A stretch of 55,830 nucleotides of DNA from Veillonella caviae (GCF_003992125.1 NZ_RQUY01000013.1:1-55830); one strand, 5' to 3'. Positions 41,099-51,827 are shown, counted from the first letter of the stretch. Numbers and translations are program-made. Notes: generated by a model from the letters alone, not told the origin.

Positions 41099-41644
41099 AT
41101 GGAGTTAATTAATGAAGTCATAACAAAAATACTACTCGGCGTATCCCACGCACATCTTGTTGATATGGGGGTGGTGGTCATATTGACGACTACCCTTGTA
41201 TTTATCGATGCGTGCCAACGTGTGGCCATTGAGGTATTGCGGTATAACCTCGATAATAGTCGTAAAAACACGGTCATAAATTGTATAACTACATTGTTAT
41301 GGTACGGTTGGGGGCGGGGCACCTATACAAATGAACATGGTGAAAGTAAACGGTATTTGATGAGTGAACGCTTGCGAGGTGATTTACTCATTAAATTGTG
41401 TATCCAATATCCTGCGTGGATGTTCTTATCTGTGATATTTGTATCGTTGCCGGATATACCTATCCCGACTACGGAACTATTTGCAGATCAGGTATTTGCC
41501 TTTGTATTCATGGCCATTCCGTTTTTGTCCGAATGTTGGTCGATTTTAGAGAATCTACGAGAAATCGTAGAAGATGACCTCATTGACTTTGGGAAATGGT
41601 ATAACCGAGCAATTGAATTAATTAAAATTTGGAGAGGCCTATGA
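41099..41644 (+). CDS. Putative holin or holin-associated membrane protein
   Basis: 181 residues with three to four membrane segments (about 22-40, 62-72, 107-125, 132-150) and charged cytoplasmic parts. It lies directly before a small membrane protein and the endolysin, the usual holin position. Its length is more than typical for holins, so a regulator of lysis is possible. Confidence 0.55.
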   Translation: MELINEVITKILLGVSHAHLVDMGVVVILTTTLVFIDACQRVAIEVLRYNLDNSRKNTVINCITTLLWYGWGRGTYTNEHGESKRYLMSERLRGDLLIKLCIQYPAWMFLSVIFVSLPDIPIPTTELFADQVFAFVFMAIPFLSECWSILENLREIVEDDLIDFGKWYNRAIELIKIWRGL

Positions 41645-41817
41645 ATTTTGAAAAAATAAGTATTCGTGAGGTGCTAACCATCATCATATTAGGGACGGTC
41701 AATATTATGGCTGTCCTTTTAGGATATAACGAATTGGCCATGAGTATCTCATCTGGATTGGTGGGGTATCTCGGTGGTCGTGAAAGCAATAGAAAGGAGC
41801 AAAATAAATGGCATTAG
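41641..41817 (+). CDS. Small holin-like protein
   Basis: 58 residues from ATG 41641. Two hydrophobic stretches (about 10-28 and 33-46) separated by a short turn, then a charged tail (GGRESNRKEQNKWH). This layout matches small class II holins. It overlaps the endolysin start by 10 bases. Confidence 0.6.
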   Translation: MNFEKISIREVLTIIILGTVNIMAVLLGYNELAMSISSGLVGYLGGRESNRKEQNKWH

Positions 41818-42479
41818 GTGACTTGAGTGCATTATATGAAAGCAATGGAAACCCTGCAACAGTATCAACAGGCGCAGGTGATTTAGGAGGTATCTCCTAT
41901 GGTGCGTACCAATTAGCGAGTGAAACAGGTTCAGTAGATGCATTCCTTGGTTGGGGACTGAGACAAGGCGGATTTTACACAGATTACGCAAGGGCATTAC
42001 AGAGTAGTGGTAGGGTAAACAGTAATGCTTTCATCAATCAATGGAAACATATTGGGATTGTTGACCCACAAGGGTTTAAATCCATGCAACATGACTATAT
42101 CAAGCATGCTTATTATGATGTGGCGGTAGAGCTATTGAAAAATAATATGTTCCACGTAGAAAAGCACAGCGACACGTTAAAAGATGTATTGTGGTCCCGT
42201 GCTGTTCAGTACGGTCCTAAATATGGCGTAGATTTATTTATTGAAGCGTTGCAATTCATCCCTGGATATACAGAGGAATGGAACTTATCTTATATTGACC
42301 ATATCCGCTTTGATTATGATTTAATTGCTGGGATCTATCGTGCTAATTCTACCGATGAATGGATTAGTCCTAGTTTAGCACCAGATGTATATGAAGGTGT
42401 ATATGACCGTATGCGTAATGAAATGCGAGAGGCATTATGCATGTTAACAACTGAATTAAAAGAAAGGGGCTTATTATGA
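41808..42479 (+). CDS. Putative endolysin (lysozyme-like hydrolase)
   Basis: 223 residues. LSALYESNGNPATVSTGAGD with GGISYGAYQLASETGSVDAF (about 5-42) is the lysozyme/chitosanase-like active-site start; the Glu at residue 10 is the likely acid. SRAVQYGPKYGVDLFIEALQ is a later conserved helix. No signal peptide; export would need the holins upstream. The precise glycosidase class is uncertain. Confidence 0.7.
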   Translation: MALGDLSALYESNGNPATVSTGAGDLGGISYGAYQLASETGSVDAFLGWGLRQGGFYTDYARALQSSGRVNSNAFINQWKHIGIVDPQGFKSMQHDYIKHAYYDVAVELLKNNMFHVEKHSDTLKDVLWSRAVQYGPKYGVDLFIEALQFIPGYTEEWNLSYIDHIRFDYDLIAGIYRANSTDEWISPSLAPDVYEGVYDRMRNEMREALCMLTTELKERGLL

Positions 42480-42637
42480 AAACATTAAAGTACAACGGTA
42501 AAACCTATCAATTTACTGAAGATATACAACCAAAATTGGAGGGGATTACTGAGTATATTTTGACAAATACTTACAATGTACGTTGTGAGGTAGTGTTTGA
42601 AAACGGCACATTAGTATATATCAATGAACTAGACTAA
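42476..42637 (+). CDS. Small hypothetical protein after endolysin
   Basis: 53 residues (MKTLKYNGKTYQFTEDIQPK...). A compact beta-rich protein that starts inside the endolysin stop (ATGA). Function unknown. Confidence 0.55.
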   Translation: MKTLKYNGKTYQFTEDIQPKLEGITEYILTNTYNVRCEVVFENGTLVYINELD

Positions 42638-42716
42638 TGTTCAAAATATCGATCTTTTGCACATGAAAATAATTACATACTGAATGATGTACAAAATCTC
42701 AAAATTTTGTACATGA
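42638..42716. repeat. Two tandem 29-bp imperfect dyads
   Basis: Units at 42638-42666 and 42688-42716, 50 bp apart, agree at 23 of 29 positions. Each is an inverted repeat; in the second the arms GTACAAAAT / ATTTTGTAC are perfect. They lie just past the last late gene and before the late terminator. Confidence 0.65.
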
Positions 42717-42762
42717 TTTATTTAACGCTGTACTCGAGATATTAGCACATTTAAAATACTAA

Positions 42763-42808
42763 AAGCCTACAGACCTAGATAATATCTAAGTTTGTAGGCT
42801 CTTTTTTG
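42763..42808 (+). terminator. Late operon terminator
   Basis: Long stem built from AGCCTACA / TGTAGGCT with an inner CTAGAT / ATCTAA part, followed by T6. Strong rho-independent terminator. Confidence 0.88.
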
Positions 42809-42831
42809 TTTGTAAAAAGAATAAAAAACTA

Positions 42832-42860
42832 TTGCAAATAACACGATAACGTGTTATAAT
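42832..42860 (+). promoter_or_regulatory. Promoter with an operator dyad in its spacer
   Basis: TTGCAA (42832-42837) and TATAAT (42855-42860), 17 bp apart. The spacer and -10 are covered by a perfect dyad ATAACACG-ATAA-CGTGTTAT (42838-42857), a likely operator. The SD region that follows resembles the lysogenic cassettes at 3138 and 4171. Confidence 0.75.
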
Positions 42861-42884
42861 GGTTGCAGAAAGGAGGTGAGGCCA

Positions 42885-42977
42885 TTGAAAAAGTTTAGGA
42901 AGAAAATAAAAAAGTGGCTACCAATTATAATAGCTCTAATCCAACTCATCACAGCGGTTAACGAACTATTAAAATAG
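42885..42977 (+). CDS. 30-residue hydrophobic micropeptide (toxin-like)
   Basis: TTG start after GAAAGGAGGTGAGG. The peptide is strongly basic at the front (KKFRKKIKKW) and then a single membrane helix (LPIIIALIQLITAVNELL). This is the shape of type I toxins and of membrane-active peptides. It is the first gene after a strong, operator-bearing promoter. A perfect 7-bp hairpin (42986-43003) without a T-run follows. Confidence 0.55.
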   Translation: MKKFRKKIKKWLPIIIALIQLITAVNELLK

Positions 42978-43036
42978 TAACCACAGGGGCTCAAAAGAGC
43001 CCCACTCTTCCTAAATATTATATCAATGGCGAGCGT

Positions 43037-43123
43037 ATGATTTCAAGACTAACTTTTATAATTAGCTTAATCGCTTTAGCAATTTCTATTTATAATTTAT
43101 TAGTATCTTTTGGGGTGATTTAA
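43037..43123 (+). CDS. 28-residue hydrophobic micropeptide
   Basis: ATG start after GGCGAG (modest). Almost wholly a membrane helix (LTFIISLIALAISIYNLLVS). Its TAA is directly followed by the GTG of the HTH gene, which suggests coupling. Function unknown. Confidence 0.4.
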   Translation: MISRLTFIISLIALAISIYNLLVSFGVI

Positions 43124-43315
43124 GTGAAGTTAGATGATGTAATGACAACACAAGAGGCTAGCGAGCGTTGGGGGATTCCCGCGGATTCTATCAAACAAAT
43201 ATGTTTGGGGCGAAGCAAAACTAAAAGGTTTACAGAATTAGAACATAAAAAATCAGGTAAATCATGGCTAGTAACACGTCAAGGTATGGAACGTTTATAT
43301 GGGCCTATGAAGTGA
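43124..43315 (+). CDS. Small HTH protein of the micropeptide operon
   Basis: 63 residues from GTG. TTQEASERWGIPADSIKQIC is an HTH of the excisionase/MerR-like type used by phages; the rest is basic and includes SGKSWLVTRQGMERLYG. It is the last gene before the right prophage end and may be a regulator of the two micropeptides or a directionality factor. Confidence 0.65.
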   Translation: MKLDDVMTTQEASERWGIPADSIKQICLGRSKTKRFTELEHKKSGKSWLVTRQGMERLYGPMK

Positions 43316-43321
43316 CATACG

Positions 43322-43352
43322 AAGGGGCTATTTTGTTACAGCCCCTTTTTAT
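43322..43352 (+). terminator. Terminator of the micropeptide operon
   Basis: GGGGCT / AGCCCC stem with a 10-nt loop and T5. It marks the last prophage transcript. Confidence 0.8.
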
Positions 43353-43359
43353 TTACTTT

Positions 43360-43500
43360 TAAATAGCTACGATTTTTTATTTATGATATTTTATATATGT
43401 ATATAAATAGACTATATAATACATTTATATTATTGGATATTTTTTTTATATTGCTCCCACGTTGCTCCCAAATAAATAAAGCAATATTTAGAAGAATATA
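43360..43500. other. Right prophage junction region
   Basis: Very A+T-rich, no gene. A 9-bp direct repeat TTGCTCCCA occurs at 43451-43459 and 43462-43470, 11 bp apart, as often seen near tyrosine-recombinase attachment sites. The exact attR cannot be set without the left end. Confidence 0.4.
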
Positions 43501-43514
43501 GGAGGAATCTAGCA

Positions 43515-44087
43515 TTGGCAAACTTATATATTGGCCTCGTACACTATCCTATTATGAATAAACATAAGGAAGTGATTACGACAGCTATTACAAATTATGA
43601 TATTCACGATATTGCGCGTGCATCCGTAACGTATGATGTGTCAAAATATTTTGTAATCCATAATATTCCGGCACAGCGAGAGTTGGCGGCTACTATTATG
43701 GAACACTGGAAAACAGGATTTGGTAGCACTTATAATCCGGATCGAAAAGATGCTTTCACAGGCGTAGAACTGGTTAATTCTATTGCTGTTGCAGTGCGGA
43801 TGGTTGAAGAAATAGAAGGTGTTAAACCTATCATCGCTACTACGGATGCGAGGACATATGATAATACAATCACCTACGGGGCAATGCGTAAACACCTTGA
43901 AAACGAACAGGTGCCTGTGTTAGTATTATTTGGTACCGGTTATGGTATGACAAAAGAAACTATGGAAAGCTTTGACTATATTTTGGAACCAATTTATGGT
44001 CATGGTGAATATAATCATTTATCCGTGCGTAGCGCTGTGTCGATTATTCTTGACCGTTTGCGTGGTGAAGCATGGTGGAGTAAATAG
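43515..44087 (+). CDS. SAM-dependent RNA methyltransferase-like protein (PF09936 type)
   Basis: 190 residues from TTG after AGGAGGA. GLVHYPIMNKHKEVITTAIT, NYDIHDIARASVTYDVSKYF and LFGTGYGMTKE are hallmarks of the SPOUT-like RNA_Me_trans family; the GTGYG loop would bind SAM. The substrate is not known. First chromosomal gene right of the prophage; yebC follows 9 bases later. Confidence 0.8.
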   Translation: MANLYIGLVHYPIMNKHKEVITTAITNYDIHDIARASVTYDVSKYFVIHNIPAQRELAATIMEHWKTGFGSTYNPDRKDAFTGVELVNSIAVAVRMVEEIEGVKPIIATTDARTYDNTITYGAMRKHLENEQVPVLVLFGTGYGMTKETMESFDYILEPIYGHGEYNHLSVRSAVSIILDRLRGEAWWSK

Positions 44088-44096
44088 GAGGCGTCT

Positions 44097-44831
44097 ATGT
44101 CTGGACATTCTAAATGGGCTAATATTAAGCACAAAAAAGGTAAAACCGATGCATTGAAAGCTAAAATGGCGACGAAAATTGGCCGTGAAATTACGGTAGC
44201 TGCTCGTATGGGTGGTGCTGATCCGACTGGTAATATGCGTCTTAAATTGGCTTTACAAAAGGCTCGTGAAAATAATATTCCAAAAGATAATATTCAACGA
44301 GCTATCGATAAAGGTGTAGGCGCTACGGATATGAACGCATATGAAGAAATCGTATACGAAGGGTATGGTCCTGCTGGTGTTGCTGTTACTGTTGAGGTTA
44401 TGACAGATAACCGCAATCGTGCGGCTGCCGATGTACGTCATGCATTTTCTAAACAAGGTGGCAATCTTGGTGAAAGCGGTTGTGTAGGTTGGATGTTTAA
44501 ATCTAAAGGTGTATTCGTTATTGCTAAAGAAGGTCACGACGAAGATGAAGTGACTATGATTGCTCTTGAAGCTGGTGCGGAAGATTTGCAATCTGAAGAT
44601 GATGTATTTGAGATCTATACCACACCAGAGGATTTTGATGCTGTAGAAGCTGCATTGGCAGAAGCAGGAATTGAAACAGAAGTGGCAAAAATCACGATGG
44701 TACCAGATACGACTATCGAATTGTTCGGTGATGATGCGGTGAAAATGCAAAAAATGTTGGACGTTTTAGATGATCTTGATGACGTACAAAACGTGTATCA
44801 CAATGGGATACTCCCAGAGGAAGAAGAATAA
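44097..44831 (+). CDS. yebC: YebC/PmpR-family regulator
   Basis: A 244-residue protein. The signature SGHSKWANIKHKKGKTDALK and KIGREITVAARMGGADPTGN at the start, and PKDNIQRAIDKGVGATDMNA, are diagnostic. YebC-type proteins act as DNA-binding regulators and, in part, assist translation of proline runs. Strong AGGAGG Shine-Dalgarno. Ends at a good terminator. Confidence 0.95.
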   Translation: MSGHSKWANIKHKKGKTDALKAKMATKIGREITVAARMGGADPTGNMRLKLALQKARENNIPKDNIQRAIDKGVGATDMNAYEEIVYEGYGPAGVAVTVEVMTDNRNRAAADVRHAFSKQGGNLGESGCVGWMFKSKGVFVIAKEGHDEDEVTMIALEAGAEDLQSEDDVFEIYTTPEDFDAVEAALAEAGIETEVAKITMVPDTTIELFGDDAVKMQKMLDVLDDLDDVQNVYHNGILPEEEE

Positions 44832-44907
44832 AATCAGGTACAAATGTCTTATATAGTAGGTGTATTACAATGGTTTGTAATTGCTGAGATATGAGGGATA
44901 TTATTAG

Positions 44908-44936
44908 GGCGCTCCCTTATGGGAGCGCCTGTTTTA
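44908..44936 (+). terminator. Terminator after yebC
   Basis: Perfect 9-bp stem GGCGCTCCC / GGGAGCGCC with a TTAT loop, then TGTTTTA. Confidence 0.85.
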
Positions 44937-44945
44937 TGGTATAAT
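44935..44945 (+). promoter_or_regulatory. Candidate ruvCAB promoter
   Basis: Extended -10 (TGG-TATAAT, 44937-44945) directly behind the yebC terminator, 65 bases before ruvC. No clear -35. Confidence 0.45.
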
Positions 44946-45010
44946 AATATAGATTATGTAATGGCAGATATATGTGGGGATGTATCTGATATAGGTATAA
45001 GGGGGATGGC

Positions 45011-45511
45011 GTGCGTATTATAGGAATTGACCCAGGTACGGCTATATGCGGTTATGGAATTATCGATGTAGAAGGTAGCCGATTGAAACCTGTTACATAT
45101 GGTGCCATTACGACGCCGAAGGAATTAACAGATTCACAAAGGCTAGAATTATTATTTAATGACTTAAGCGATATTTTAGAGGAATATAAGCCAGATAAAT
45201 TTGGTGTTGAAGAACTGTTTTTTAATCGCAATGTTACTACCGCTATAAAAGTGGGACAAGCGCGAGGCGTTATTTTATTGGCTGCAGAGCAACAGCGTAT
45301 TCCTCTTTATGAATATACACCGCTTCAAATTAAGCAGGCTGTAACAGGTTATGGGAAAGCGGATAAAGAGCAAGTCATTTATATGACTATGAATATTCTA
45401 GGTATACGAGAAAAAATAAAACCTGATGATACTGCCGATGCCTTAGCGGTGGCTATTTGTACGGCCCATAGTTCTCATCGGGAACGATTAATGGAGAAGG
45501 TGCGATTATGA
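45011..45511 (+). CDS. ruvC: Holliday junction endonuclease RuvC
   Basis: 166 residues from GTG. Catalytic acidic residues are visible: Asp in IIGIDPG (residue 7), Glu in GVEELFF (about 66) and the Asp pair in KPDDTADALAVA (about 138-141). It resolves Holliday junctions. Overlaps ruvA by 4 bases. Confidence 0.97.
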   Translation: MRIIGIDPGTAICGYGIIDVEGSRLKPVTYGAITTPKELTDSQRLELLFNDLSDILEEYKPDKFGVEELFFNRNVTTAIKVGQARGVILLAAEQQRIPLYEYTPLQIKQAVTGYGKADKEQVIYMTMNILGIREKIKPDDTADALAVAICTAHSSHRERLMEKVRL

Positions 45512-46116
45512 TTGGATATGTGAGAGGCATTGTAACGCATCTATTTAAAGATGCTTGTTATATCGATGTTCATGGCGTGGGTTATCGCGTATATGTACCA
45601 GTAACAACGAGACAACAATTAATAGAAGGAAATGAATTTACTTTATTTACTTATTTAAACGTTCGAGAAGATGCTATGCAATTATATGGCTTTTCCACAG
45701 AAGATGAATATGATTTGTTTATTTTGCTCATCTCTGTATCTGGTATAGGGCCTAAGGTAGCATTAGGCATATTGTCAGGCATGACGCCAGAGGCTTTCAA
45801 ATTGGCTGTTATTAATGGACAAGTAGCACAATTGACAAAGTTGCCAGGCATTGGGAAAAAATCGGCAGAACGATTGGTTTTAGAGTTAAAGGATAAATTG
45901 ACTAAGATGACGAGCATTAGCATTGATAGCCCGGCAGCTATTCAACCAATTGCAGTTACTCATGGGGGACCTAGTGGAGAAGCTATTGAAGCATTGGTAT
46001 CCCTCGGGTATGCTCAAAAGGATGTAGAATCATTAGTGGAGTCTTTAAATGATGGTACTCGTGATGTGTCTGCATTAATCAAAGCTAGTTTAGTTGAGCT
46101 TGGGAAAGGTCGTTAA
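45508..46116 (+). CDS. ruvA: Holliday junction branch migration protein RuvA
   Basis: 202 residues. OB-fold N-terminus ([20 protein letters not shown]), tandem helix-hairpin-helix ([33 protein letters not shown]) and a C-terminal RuvB-binding domain ([16 protein letters not shown]). It binds the junction and loads RuvB. Confidence 0.97.
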   Translation: MIGYVRGIVTHLFKDACYIDVHGVGYRVYVPVTTRQQLIEGNEFTLFTYLNVREDAMQLYGFSTEDEYDLFILLISVSGIGPKVALGILSGMTPEAFKLAVINGQVAQLTKLPGIGKKSAERLVLELKDKLTKMTSISIDSPAAIQPIAVTHGGPSGEAIEALVSLGYAQKDVESLVESLNDGTRDVSALIKASLVELGKGR

Positions 46117-46118
46117 TC

Positions 46119-47123
46119 ATGAACGAAGAAGTACGTTTAATGGGCGGCGGTGACCGAGAAGAGGATATGTGGCAATATAGCCTGCGACCGAAATATTTCA
46201 ATGAATATATTGGTCAGCGAGAAGCAAAGGATAATCTGCGCATTTATATTCAAGCGGCCAAGCAGCGTGAAGAAGCACTGGATCATGTATTATTATATGG
46301 TCCACCAGGGCTGGGTAAGACGACATTAGCGGGCATTATTGCAAATGAAATGGGCGTTAATTTTCGCATTACTTCTGGACCTGCTATTGAAAAAGCTGGT
46401 GATTTGGCGGCTATATTAACGAATTTAGATGCTCATGATGTATTGTTTATCGATGAAATTCATCGACTATCGCGTAGCGTAGAAGAAGTATTGTACTCCG
46501 CTATGGAGGACTATGCTTTAGATATTATTATCGGTAAAGGTCCGAGTGCTCGGTCAGTGCGCATTGATTTGCCAAAGTTTACTCTAGTGGGCGCTACTAC
46601 GAGGGCAGGTGCTTTGGCAGCACCGTTGCGTGACCGATTTGGTATTGTTAGTCGTCTTGAGTATTATAAGCAAGATGAATTAGAGTTTATTGTTACGAGA
46701 GCCTCAGAAATTTTAAATATAGGTATTGAGATATCAGGAGCGGCAGAAATTGCTCGTCGTTCTCGAGGAACGCCGCGAATTGCCAATCGACTGTTAAAAC
46801 GGGTGCGAGATTTTGCCCAGGTTGTAGGAGATGGTGTGATTACTGCAGAAATTGCAGATGAAGCATTGCGACGATTACATGTGGATAAGATGGGACTTGA
46901 TCGCATCGATCGTCGTGTATTGGAATGTATTATTGATAATTATGATGGTGGCCCTGTGGGGATTGAAACAATAGCAGCAGCCATCAGTGAAGAGCGAGAT
47001 ACCATCGAAGATGTGTATGAACCATATTTGATGCAATTAGGCTTTTTAGGTCGTACACCGCGAGGACGGGTGGCGACGAAACTGGCTTATGAACATCTAG
47101 GTATTGCACAAATAGGGAAATAA
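46119..47123 (+). CDS. ruvB: Holliday junction ATPase RuvB
   Basis: 334 residues. Walker [10 protein letters not shown], Walker B DEIHR, sensor GATTRAG, and a C-terminal winged helix ([20 protein letters not shown]). It drives branch migration with RuvA. Starts 2 bases after ruvA. Confidence 0.98.
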   Translation: MNEEVRLMGGGDREEDMWQYSLRPKYFNEYIGQREAKDNLRIYIQAAKQREEALDHVLLYGPPGLGKTTLAGIIANEMGVNFRITSGPAIEKAGDLAAILTNLDAHDVLFIDEIHRLSRSVEEVLYSAMEDYALDIIIGKGPSARSVRIDLPKFTLVGATTRAGALAAPLRDRFGIVSRLEYYKQDELEFIVTRASEILNIGIEISGAAEIARRSRGTPRIANRLLKRVRDFAQVVGDGVITAEIADEALRRLHVDKMGLDRIDRRVLECIIDNYDGGPVGIETIAAAISEERDTIEDVYEPYLMQLGFLGRTPRGRVATKLAYEHLGIAQIGK

Positions 47124-47124
47124 A

Positions 47125-48618
47125 ATGAAAACAAAATACCTACCATTGACGATAATAACAACACTGTTGCTTGGTATTCATAGTGCAGGTGGTGTGAATG
47201 CAGCAACCGTACATACAAAAACGGATACGATTACTACGAAGGTCGTATCAAAATCTATAGTGAAACCTTTGGTGAAAGTGCCAGCTCATAATATAATAAG
47301 CAAATCTACGTTTAAACCGCTTGTAACAAAACCAGCGCCAAAGCCAACTGTAGATACTAAAATTACATCTGTTTCTAAAGCAAGTACTACAAAAGCGACT
47401 TCTCAGAAATCGACAGTTAGTCAAAATGCTGCTATAGTGACGAAACATAAAATTGATAACCAGGATCAGATGAATCGCATTGAAAATACACCAGATGTAC
47501 GTGTTTTGTTAGGCAACCGCAAACAAGATGCTACAGTATCTTCATCTTCAGGGGTGACTGTATTAAATAGTCATAATAGCAAAGTAACATCTTACAAGGT
47601 TGCAAAAATTGGTGTGCGAGGCAGTAAAATTGCGGTTAATGGTAAAACTATTGATTCTGTAGTGACCTTAAAACCGATAAATGGAAACTCTTTTACGTTT
47701 GAAGGTAAATCCTATCGTGGTGGTCTTACCTTGCGTGCTAGCAATGGTACGATGATGGTTATCAATGCAGTGCCATTAGAGTCGTATTTATATGGTGTTG
47801 TACCACAAGAAGTCGTACCATCTTGGCCGGCAGCAGCTCTTGAAGCACAAGCGGTAGCTGCTCGTACTTATGCAATGCATACAATGGAGCAAAATAGGGA
47901 TAAGCTTTATGATGTGAGTACTACCACAGATTACCAAGTCTATGGTGGTGTGAGCGTAGAAACGAATAGTACTACGGCAGCAGTAGATAGAACAAAGGGT
48001 ATGGTCATGCTTTATAACAACCGCCCCATTAATGCATTGTTCCATTCTGATGGTGGAGGTTATACAGAAAACAGTGTCAATGTATGGGGCAATGATATTC
48101 CATACTTAAAGGGCGTTAAAGATTTCAAATCTACCGAATCTAGTGCGGCAAATTGGACCGTCACTACTAATCGTCATGCCTTAGAAGCGAAACTTAATGC
48201 TGCTAGTAAGGGCGTTGGTAAATTAAAGAGCATTCAATTAACCCCGATTGGCAATCCTGGCAAGGAATCTGTAGACCGTGGTGTATCTGGGCGTATCAAG
48301 AATGCCACTTTTGTTGGTACTGCTGGAAAAGTTACACTTAGTGGCGATGATTTACGCGGTATTTTGGGCTTGAAATCTACATTGTTTGATTTTTATGTAA
48401 ATTATAATCCTACAAAGACTGGTGGCAAAGCGTACCATACTTTCACAGGTAAAAATGACACGGTATACATTAAAGGGCATGGTTGGGGGCATGGTCTTGG
48501 TATGTCACAATGGGGCGCTGCTGAAATGGCAAAGCAAGCTAAACCAGGGGATAGTAATTATTATCAAGCCATTTTAAAACATTATTATACTGGGATAACA
48601 TTGAAAAAAATGTATTAA
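47125..48618 (+). CDS. SpoIID/LytB-domain protein, exported
   Basis: 497 residues. A signal peptide (about 1-26) is followed by a long Lys/Thr/Ser-rich linker (to about 130) and a SpoIID domain (about 190-470) with PLESYLYGVVPQEVVPSWPA, ALEAQAVAARTYAM and GHGWGHGLGMSQWGAAEMA. SpoIID proteins are lytic transglycosylases that process denuded glycan. In a Negativicute that does not sporulate it would serve envelope remodelling. It forms an operon with ruvCAB. Confidence 0.9.
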   Translation: MKTKYLPLTIITTLLLGIHSAGGVNAATVHTKTDTITTKVVSKSIVKPLVKVPAHNIISKSTFKPLVTKPAPKPTVDTKITSVSKASTTKATSQKSTVSQNAAIVTKHKIDNQDQMNRIENTPDVRVLLGNRKQDATVSSSSGVTVLNSHNSKVTSYKVAKIGVRGSKIAVNGKTIDSVVTLKPINGNSFTFEGKSYRGGLTLRASNGTMMVINAVPLESYLYGVVPQEVVPSWPAAALEAQAVAARTYAMHTMEQNRDKLYDVSTTTDYQVYGGVSVETNSTTAAVDRTKGMVMLYNNRPINALFHSDGGGYTENSVNVWGNDIPYLKGVKDFKSTESSAANWTVTTNRHALEAKLNAASKGVGKLKSIQLTPIGNPGKESVDRGVSGRIKNATFVGTAGKVTLSGDDLRGILGLKSTLFDFYVNYNPTKTGGKAYHTFTGKNDTVYIKGHGWGHGLGMSQWGAAEMAKQAKPGDSNYYQAILKHYYTGITLKKMY

Positions 48619-48728
48619 CAGAATCTGTGCCAATTCCTCATCGTTTAGATGAAGTATACTATGCACAGAAACGTCATATAGTTATATAAATATTGAAGAT
48701 TACCTAAAAATATGTAGTAAGGATTATA

Positions 48729-50878
<2,150 letters not shown>

Positions 50879-50956
50879 TGAAATAAGTCTAGTCAAACCG
50901 TAGTGTAATGACTATACTTATAAATACATGATGAATTTTAATGAGGAGGAATATCG

Positions 50957-51247
50957 ATGGGTGACATTCAACAAATCTTACAAGCAAGTTGGCCGATTTT
51001 ATTAATGGTAGTAATTTTTTATTTCTTGTTGTGGAGACCACAAAAGAAACAACAAAAAGAACGAGCTAATCTTTTGAGTAGCTTGAAAAAAGGCCAAAAA
51101 ATCGTTACAATTGGTGGCATTTATGGAGAAATCGTTGAATTAGATGATGAAAAAATAAAAGTACAAGTAGCAGATAAAGTAGAAATGACTTTTTCTCGCT
51201 CTGCTGTAGCAAGTGTGGTTTCCAAGAAAAATAAGGAAGCTAACTAA
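50957..51247 (+). CDS. yajC: Preprotein translocase accessory subunit YajC
   Basis: 96 residues: one N-terminal membrane helix (ILLMVVIFYFLLWRP), RPQKKQQKER and GQKIVTIGGIYGEIVELDD. It partners with SecDF. AGGAGGA Shine-Dalgarno. It overlaps the next gene by one base (TAATG). Confidence 0.93.
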   Translation: MGDIQQILQASWPILLMVVIFYFLLWRPQKKQQKERANLLSSLKKGQKIVTIGGIYGEIVELDDEKIKVQVADKVEMTFSRSAVASVVSKKNKEAN

Positions 51248-51810
51248 TGACTGCAAAAGAAGCAGTACGTCAGGCTTGTAAGGCTCGGCGTGCTGCTTTG
51301 TCTGTTGAGGTCTGTCAAAAGTGGACACAACCATTGACGAATGTAATCATATCATTGCCAGCCTATAAAAAAGCTCATTCTGTTATGGCTTATTTAGCTA
51401 TGCCTAAAGAGGCCAATTTAGATGTGCTTATTGAACATGCTATTAAGGATGGCAAAGAAGTGTATGTGCCAGTCTGTGTGGATAAGACCACAATGATAGC
51501 GGTTCGGTTATATGATATACAAGATGTGGTTTATGGTGTACTCAATATAAGGGTGCCTCGTGAACCGTATCGTGTTATTGATCCGAAAAATCTTGATTTG
51601 ATCTTAGTACCTGGTGCTGGATTTGATCGCTATGGCGGTCGCATGGGGATGGGGAATGGTTATTACGATCGATTTTTGAAAGAACTTTCACCATCACAAT
51701 ATATGGGGGTCGCATGGACTCAACAAATTATGGATGAACCGATACCGATGGATGAACACGACCAGCGGATGCCTATGGTAGCAACTGAACAGGGTGTTAT
51801 AGAATTGTAG
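51247..51810 (+). CDS. 5-formyltetrahydrofolate cyclo-ligase
   Basis: 187 residues. The ATP/folate loop PGAGFDRYGGRMGMGNGYYD (about 120-139) is the family signature, and KARRAAL near the start binds phosphate. Converts 5-formyl-THF to methenyl-THF. Lies between yajC and secD in one transcript. Confidence 0.93.
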   Translation: MTAKEAVRQACKARRAALSVEVCQKWTQPLTNVIISLPAYKKAHSVMAYLAMPKEANLDVLIEHAIKDGKEVYVPVCVDKTTMIAVRLYDIQDVVYGVLNIRVPREPYRVIDPKNLDLILVPGAGFDRYGGRMGMGNGYYDRFLKELSPSQYMGVAWTQQIMDEPIPMDEHDQRMPMVATEQGVIEL

Positions 51811-51827
51811 TGTAATAGAAGGGAGTT

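Noticed and set aside
88-43482. Shared 10-mer ATAAATAAAG near both ends as att core
   Set aside because: Low complexity; expected by chance in A+T-rich DNA, and the left prophage end is probably outside the window.
1-43500. CRISPR array or tRNA genes in the prophage
   Set aside because: No regularly spaced repeats and no cloverleaf were recognised; the tail fibre repeats are coding modules and the 14.3-14.6 kb repeats are irregularly spaced iterons.
48619-48728. preQ1 riboswitch before queA
   Set aside because: The gap has a CTGTGC / GCACAG dyad but no preQ1 aptamer features that I can recognise.
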